Origin: Arenicola marina
Taxonomy: Eukaryota; Annelida; Polychaeta; Arenicolidae
DNA: 64,000 bases
Direction: 5' to 3'
NCBI GenBank assembly: GCA_964019135.1
Contig: OZ025250.1
Span: 54,559,357-54,623,356 of the forward strand
Numbering within the stretch: position 1 is the stretch's first letter; each line of letters starts with the position of its first letter. This document shows, piece after piece, positions 58,577 to 64,000 of the stretch. The notes under the pieces were generated by a model. It was not told where the DNA came from and searched no databases. It was given only the letters and a program-made list of their open reading frames with translations. The position numbers were made by a program, and so were the translations under genes.

Positions 58577-59508
58577 CTGGAGAAAACAACATGTTGTGAG
58601 TGACATATTAACATGGCAAACGACACATATAGCTCGGCAATGATTGATAAAATAGCCCCTTCCTGCACCCCCCCCCCCGCCCCCCCCCCCCCGCTCTCCA
58701 ACCCCAACTCCCACACAGGAACGCTTACTAACAGCGGTCTGGATGCGGCAGGCTGGGTGGGGGAAGGCATACGCGTTTACGTATGTAATTTTGTCAATGT
58801 AGAATTCGTGAACATTTTTGCAAAAAATATATTTGTTCGGAAGGATACTGTATTCGGTGAAATGCCAGTGGCTGATCCATGGGAACGTGGATACAGGGGG
58901 TTGCCTTACGCTGTAGTGGGTGGCATGCCAATCCGTGGGGAAGGGGAGGGGGTTGTTATTCAGTAATATTCTCAATATAAAATGATATACGACTGTCGAT
59001 GAGGGTGCTCCGGTGTCTGGATCCACCGCCCCCCCACCACCCATTTGCGGATCAGAACAGCCTTTTTGAATGTCCTGCGTGCCATGTTGTGTTGTGGACC
59101 AGGCGTTTTCTGCATTGGACTCCCGAAAAGATTTCATGAACACCCTGCTTTGGTACTAACATTTCCCTATCTGTCGGTCGTAAAATGTTTCAAAGCCATC
59201 ACACCCTCCTTAACCTCCCCTCTCTGGTTGTGATGTTGCCAAAGTGCAACGGTCCATCCTGAGTCATCAGATGAACGGAATGACGGAGTCGTATGGCAAG
59301 CCAAAGTGGAATTTAATAGAGTATTTGCACAAATTTTCAAATATTTGCACATATGTCTAAATGAATTACACATATGTGTAATTCAATTGCACATATCACC
59401 AAATGAATTCAACATGTGTTCAATTCAATTAAAGAGCGTTTCATGCAGCAATCAGAGGGTGACATAATGTCGATACCATTAGAAAGATGGCGTGTTTATA
59501 TCTCTCAC

Positions 59509-59595
59509 CATTTAACATATCACTGGTCACAGACAACACATCTTCATCTTGGTCCACTTCCACATAGGGATTACTGTCATCAACGCGACGGTAAT
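59509..59595 (-). CDS. Module 1 arm B: 87-nt tyrosine-motif exon, copy 2
   Basis: Same exon as 58490-58576 with the same splice sites, inside the second tandem unit. Both ends are phase 1, so it could be spliced in addition to, or instead of, copy 1. Confidence 0.6.
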
Positions 59596-60499
59596 CTGGA
59601 GAAAACAACATGTTGTGAGTGACATATTAACATGGCAAACGACACATATAGCTCGGCAATGATTGATAAAATAGCCCCTTCCTGCACCCCCCCCCCAACT
59701 CCCACACAGGAACGCTTACTAACAGCGGTCTGGATGCGGCAGGCTGGGTGGGGGAAGGCATACGCGTTTACGTATGTAATTTTGTCAATGTAGAATTCGT
59801 GAACATTTTTGCAAAAAATATATTTGTTCGGAAGGATACTGTATTCGGTGAAATGCCAGTGGCTGATCCATGGGAACGTGGATACAGGGGGTTGCCTTAC
59901 GCTGTAGTGGGTGGCATGCCAATCCGTGGGGAAGGGGAGGGGGTTGTTATTCAGTAATATTCTCAATATAAAATGATATACGACTGTCGATGAGGGTGCT
60001 CCGGTGTCTGGATCCACCGCCCCCCCACCACCCATTTGCGGATCAGAACAGCCTTTTTTGAATGTCCTGCGTGCCATGTTGTGTTGTGGACCAGACGTTT
60101 TCTGCATTGGACTCCCGAAAAGATTTCATGAACACCCTGCTTTGGTACTAACATTTCCCTATCTGTCGGTCGTAAAATGTTTCAAAGCCATCACACCCTC
60201 CTTAACCTCCCTCTCTGGTTGTGATGTTGCCAAAGTGCAACGGTCCATCCTGAGTCATCAGATGAACGGAATGACGGAGTCGTATGGCAAGCCAAAGTGG
60301 AATTTAATAGAGTATTTGCACAAATTTTCAAATATTTGCACATATGTCTAAATGAATTACACATATGTGTAATTCAATTGCACATATCACCAAATGAATT
60401 CAACATGTGTTCAATTCAATTAAAGAGCGTTTCATGCAGCAATCAGAGGGTGACATAATGTCGATACCATTAGAAAGATGGCGTGTTTATATCTCTCAC

Positions 60500-60535
60500 C
60501 ATTTAACATATCACTGGTCACAGACAACACATCTT
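60500..60535 (-). CDS. Module 1 arm B: 87-nt exon, copy 3, truncated by the gap
   Basis: Only the 3' 36 bases and the donor are present before the N run. Confidence 0.55.
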
Positions 60536-60735
60536 NNNNNNNNNNNNNNNNNNNNNNNNNNNNNNNNNNNNNNNNNNNNNNNNNNNNNNNNNNNNNNNNN
60601 NNNNNNNNNNNNNNNNNNNNNNNNNNNNNNNNNNNNNNNNNNNNNNNNNNNNNNNNNNNNNNNNNNNNNNNNNNNNNNNNNNNNNNNNNNNNNNNNNNNN
60701 NNNNNNNNNNNNNNNNNNNNNNNNNNNNNNNNNNN
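60536..60735. other. Assembly gap 2 (200 N)
   Basis: Exactly 200 N. Left flank ends inside a tandem repeat; right flank begins as a copy of 37100. Confidence 0.97.
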
Positions 60736-62636
60736 AGCCCGATACCCCGCTTTCTCCCCCTCTCTCCTAGTCCGACCGTTATCCCTACACCTCTTCCTAC
60801 ACGGGTGCCGCATTCACCGCGTTCACCGCGTCCAACGCCTATTTAGCATGTCGCTCCTCCTTACCACCACCTATTGGTGAGTGATGTACCCCACCCCCCC
60901 CCCCCCTCACCCCCCATACACAAGGACACCAATGCATTAATTTCGAGAAGCTACCCAGACCAGTGGAGTCACTGAAGCCTGTCGCGAGGAAAAGTCAGCT
61001 GCACTAGTCACCACTGAGCGTGTTGAGGCTTGTCTCTTTCTGGTGGGCTTGAAGATGGGGGGGGGGAGGGGGGGGGGGGGGGCAGGGGGCGGCTAGATGT
61101 GATGGGGGTGTGCGAAGTTCACCCCAGCCGGACGATATTGTCAAGACCATATTGAATTCAGTTGCCCGTTTTCAATTGAGAACATAAGGCCTGGTGTTGA
61201 AAAGTTTTTCTCTGTGTAGTTTTTTTTTAAATGTATGTCTTCAATGGGAAGTGACTTGTGGGGCTCGTTGTACTTATAACTAATAGTTTTTTTTTTCGTG
61301 CACCACGTACGTTGTAAGTTCTGTTGAGATTACTCAGATAGCTAGTTTAAAGATTACGATGTAATTTCCATTATCCATTTCCATATTGCCGTTGTATTTG
61401 GCTAGGGGAACAGATAGTGAGAGACGCAGCCGCTTGGGGGGTAGGTGGAGTGGTTATGCACGCATACTATATTTTTAGTGTTAACGCGATGAGGAAAATG
61501 TGGTTGATGGAGGAGGTTGTGGGCGCGTATGCACTATTTTTAGAAATGACATCAATGTTAGGAAATGAGGCGGGTGGGTTAAGCATTGAGGGCGTTCCCC
61601 TTTCTGAAGGGGGATGCTTGCATGCTCTATTTTTTTATAAATGATACCAGGGTTGGGGGGAACGAGGTGTTGTTCTCTCTGTGCGCAGTAGTTTATCGCG
61701 CCATTTCGTATTTGGTCATTTTTCACCAGCAGCTTTCGCCAGGTGGCGTTTCTCTTATTGCGTGATTATGGCTGGGTGGATGAAGCGTCATCCAGCGAAT
61801 GTTGTTGTTTTGACGACATGCGCGCATTCACAGTTTCTACACTGGGTGGTGAAGATGGCGGAAGGAACAGAGTGGTGTTGGCTTGACAACAAAACAATAA
61901 AGGTTATTGTCGTAATAATGAAGACTTGAACCAAAATAATAAAGTAAGTTGATTGATACATACTTCCAGAAACTAGTTCCATACTCCAAAATGTTCTCGC
62001 CATCAACACTGCTTCTCGCCACGTATGTTTGTGCATTGCCATGCAGGATTTGATGGTTAGGACATGTGGCGTTGTTGCGTGAAACCAACAACGTCACATG
62101 GAGCTAGTCAGGTGGTAGATTTGATGTGGTATGAACCACCTAACAGCTTTAAAAGGCTTATTTATTTGCGTACGTTCTGCAGTCGATGCCCAAAAGTGTG
62201 CTGATTTCAAATCAAGGCGAGCAACTGACATTCTCATGGCTCTCTATCATCTCTGTAAGTGACTAGTGTCAGGTAGAACGTTAATTCATATTCAGTCTAT
62301 CTTTGCAGAAGCAAGATGTCAAATTGCAAGCAGATCGATATGCGTTGTTTCAATGAGATCCTCTTGCCCCACGCATCAAGAAAATGAAAGTAACTGAGGC
62401 TACTTACAAATTGTAACAATCGTTGTTTACATACTGCAGAAATGATACCCTTAAATGTTTGCTTGGTAATAAAGGAGTTAATGATATCTCACATGCATGC
62501 CACTAACTGTAACTGACCGCTGCTTGCTTTTTTTAATAGGTGCTGGCGATGGAGGATCTTGAAACTGACTGAGAGAAGTTGACAAGGCAGCATGTAATAC
62601 AGAAGAATGTTAAAAAAACTAATTCTACCCTCTTAT
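60736..62636. repeat. Start of contig 3: duplicate of 37100-39003
   Basis: Constant offset 23636 with very few substitutions (for example near 61950 and 62343). This is far closer than the two kinase arms, which suggests an allelic or redundant contig. No gene recognised. Confidence 0.9.
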
Positions 62637-63107
62637 GTTTCCCCTCCCCAAACTTGAGGTGCCTGCCCTCCCCTCACTTGGGGTGTCTCCCCTCCCTTGG
62701 CTTAGGTGCCCCCCCCCCCCTCTAACTTAGGTGTTTCCCCTCCCCTAACTTTGGGCGTATCACCGCCTCAAACTTTGGGGGCCTTTGTCTCCCCTCCCAC
62801 AACTTGGGGTGTCACCGCCCCCTTAACTTAGGTGTCCACCCACCCCTAACTTAGGTGTTTTCCTCCCCTAACTTTGGGTGTATCCCCGCCACAAACTTTG
62901 GGTGTCTCCCCTCCCCTGACTTGGGTATCTCCCCCTCCATGCCCTAACTTTGATGTCTTCCCTCCCAAACTTAGGGTCTCTTCCATCCCCTAACTTGGGG
63001 TACTACCTCAACTTGGGGTCCCCCCCCCTCCCCCAAATTTTGGTGTCTCCGCTTGCCTAACTTGGGTTGTCTCCGCTTGCCTAACTTGGGTTGTCTCCGC
63101 TTGCCTA
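62637..63107. repeat. 26-bp C-rich minisatellite (contig 3)
   Basis: Same family and orientation as 39004-39920 but with a different internal arrangement. Ends in three CCGCTTGCCTAACTTGGG units abutting an LTR-like TGTGG. Confidence 0.9.
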
Positions 63108-63108
63108 A

Positions 63109-63461
63109 TGTGGCAGAGCGTGTTTTGACGTGTTATATGCTGATGCTATGATTTGTTGTGGAGTGTTATAATGTCTGGTGTCATAACGTCCTAGTGTATG
63201 TTTGTGTCGTGATTTCCAGTGACGTGTCATACGGGTTTCCTTTTGTCACATGATTTTCTGTAAACCAATGGGAAAGAAGACACGTGACTGGGGAATGTGC
63301 ACGTGCCGGCAACAGGGTTTGGGGGGCAGTTGCTCTCTCGGCTTGAGAGGCACCGCACGTGTGTCGATGTGGGGCGCGTGTGGCGTTGTGTTTAAATAAA
63401 TGTTCATATGAAGACCAGCGACGAGTTGTGTCTGTATTAATGAAGAGTAGCAGCGGCTACA
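63109..63461 (+). mobile_element. Possible LTR of an LTR retrotransposon
   Basis: Begins TGTGGCAGAGCG and ends GCGGCTACA (TG...CA, 353 bp). It contains AATAAA at 63395-63400 and is followed four bases on by TGGAGTCCGACG, a plausible tRNA primer-binding site. The left edge coincides with the abrupt end of the minisatellite. No second LTR or polyprotein is in the window, so this is tentative. Confidence 0.45.
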
Positions 63462-63665
63462 ATTTGGAGTCCGACGTGTTAATTGCAGTTGGACAGCTGA
63501 GGACAGCTTCTTCTTCGACGAGGAGGAGAGGCAAAGTGACATTGTTTTGGTGAGTCTTCGTCCGACACCCTGGTCAGAACCGCTGGTCAGTACTCCACAT
63601 TAACTCAATTAACTTTGGTCTTAATTTCAACCTGGTGTTTAGTGTTCAGTCAACGTTAATCAACT

Positions 63666-64000
63666 GGCGCCACGTGTATTGTTTAGTCGTCGTCACCTTG
63701 TCGGCGTTGAAGAAGCGGCGCCACGTGTATTGTCTAGTCGTCGTCACCCTGTCGGCGTTTAGCGTGCGGCGCCACGTGTATTGTCTAGTCGTCGTCACCC
63801 TGTCGGCGTTGAAGGAGCGGCGCCACGTCTATTGTCTAGTCGTTGTCACCCTGTCGGCGTTGAGCCTGCGGCGCCACGTGTATTGTCTAGTCGTCGTCAC
63901 CCTGTCGACGTTGAGCGTGCGGCGCCACGTCTATTGTCTAGTCGTTGTCACCGTGTCGGCGTTGAGCGTGCGGCGCCACGTCTATTGTCTATTCGTTGTC
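63666..64000. repeat. 51-bp tandem repeat running off the window
   Basis: Units at 51-bp spacing starting GGCGCCACGTGTATTGTCTA and containing GTCGTCACCCTGTCGGCGTT; more than six copies. If the upstream sequence is an LTR, this is its leader region. Confidence 0.9.

Overview
This is nuclear DNA of an invertebrate animal. Coding sequence is cut into short exons with GT-AG introns. The window also holds tRNA-derived SINEs, non-LTR retrotransposons with and without poly(A) tails, and many minisatellites. An amphioxus-like or other marine invertebrate would fit: GC-rich exons in AT-richer introns, high minisatellite load, and a Src/PTK6-type kinase with SH3 and SH2 domains. The sequence alone does not fix the species. 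Two runs of exactly 200 N (15340-15539 and 60536-60735) split the window into three contigs. Both joins look imperfect, because sequence on one side of each gap is repeated almost perfectly elsewhere in the window.

The main content is a pair of non-receptor tyrosine kinase modules present twice, as a large inverted duplication. Arm A (about 1-13008, + strand) carries the last exon of module 1 and a complete 10-exon module 2 (SH3-SH2-kinase, ending at 11601). Arm B (about 53560 down to 41035, - strand) carries the same order. Arm B module 1 continues outward to the gap at 60536. The arms differ by roughly 10% even in exons, so they look like paralogues rather than alleles. In both arms the 'stop' of module 1 overlaps a good splice donor (AG|GTAACT). 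The first exon of module 2 is preceded by a good acceptor and is in phase. I saw no AATAAA or ATTAAA between them. The two modules may therefore form one protein, SH3-SH2-(pseudo)kinase-SH3-SH2-kinase, a tandem layout reminiscent of JAK kinases. Module 1 has DCG instead of DFG and, in arm B, no visible ATP-binding N-lobe. Module 2 has all catalytic residues in arm A. In arm B its last exon has a one-base frameshift and a 12-base deletion.

The spacer between the arms (13008-41035) is mobile and repetitive DNA. It includes an unmerged 1.7 kb contig overlap around gap 1, a frameshifted LINE (17460-20163), a decayed LINE piece (21840-22380), and a nearly intact L1/Tx1-type LINE on the - strand (23242-28997) inserted into a 26-bp minisatellite. 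It also includes a putative TIR element with GACGTC repeats (32238-36486), palindromic TACCATGGTA repeats and several hairpins. Arm B alone carries a Crypton-like tyrosine recombinase fragment and a short retro-insertion with a 16-bp target duplication.

The right end (58411-60535) is a tandem array of about 1 kb units. Each unit carries an 87-nt phase-symmetric exon of module 1, and the array runs into gap 2. The third contig (60736-64000) begins as a 99%+ copy of 37100-39000 and ends in an LTR-like sequence and a 51-bp repeat. It is probably a haplotig of the spacer rather than the true right-hand neighbour.
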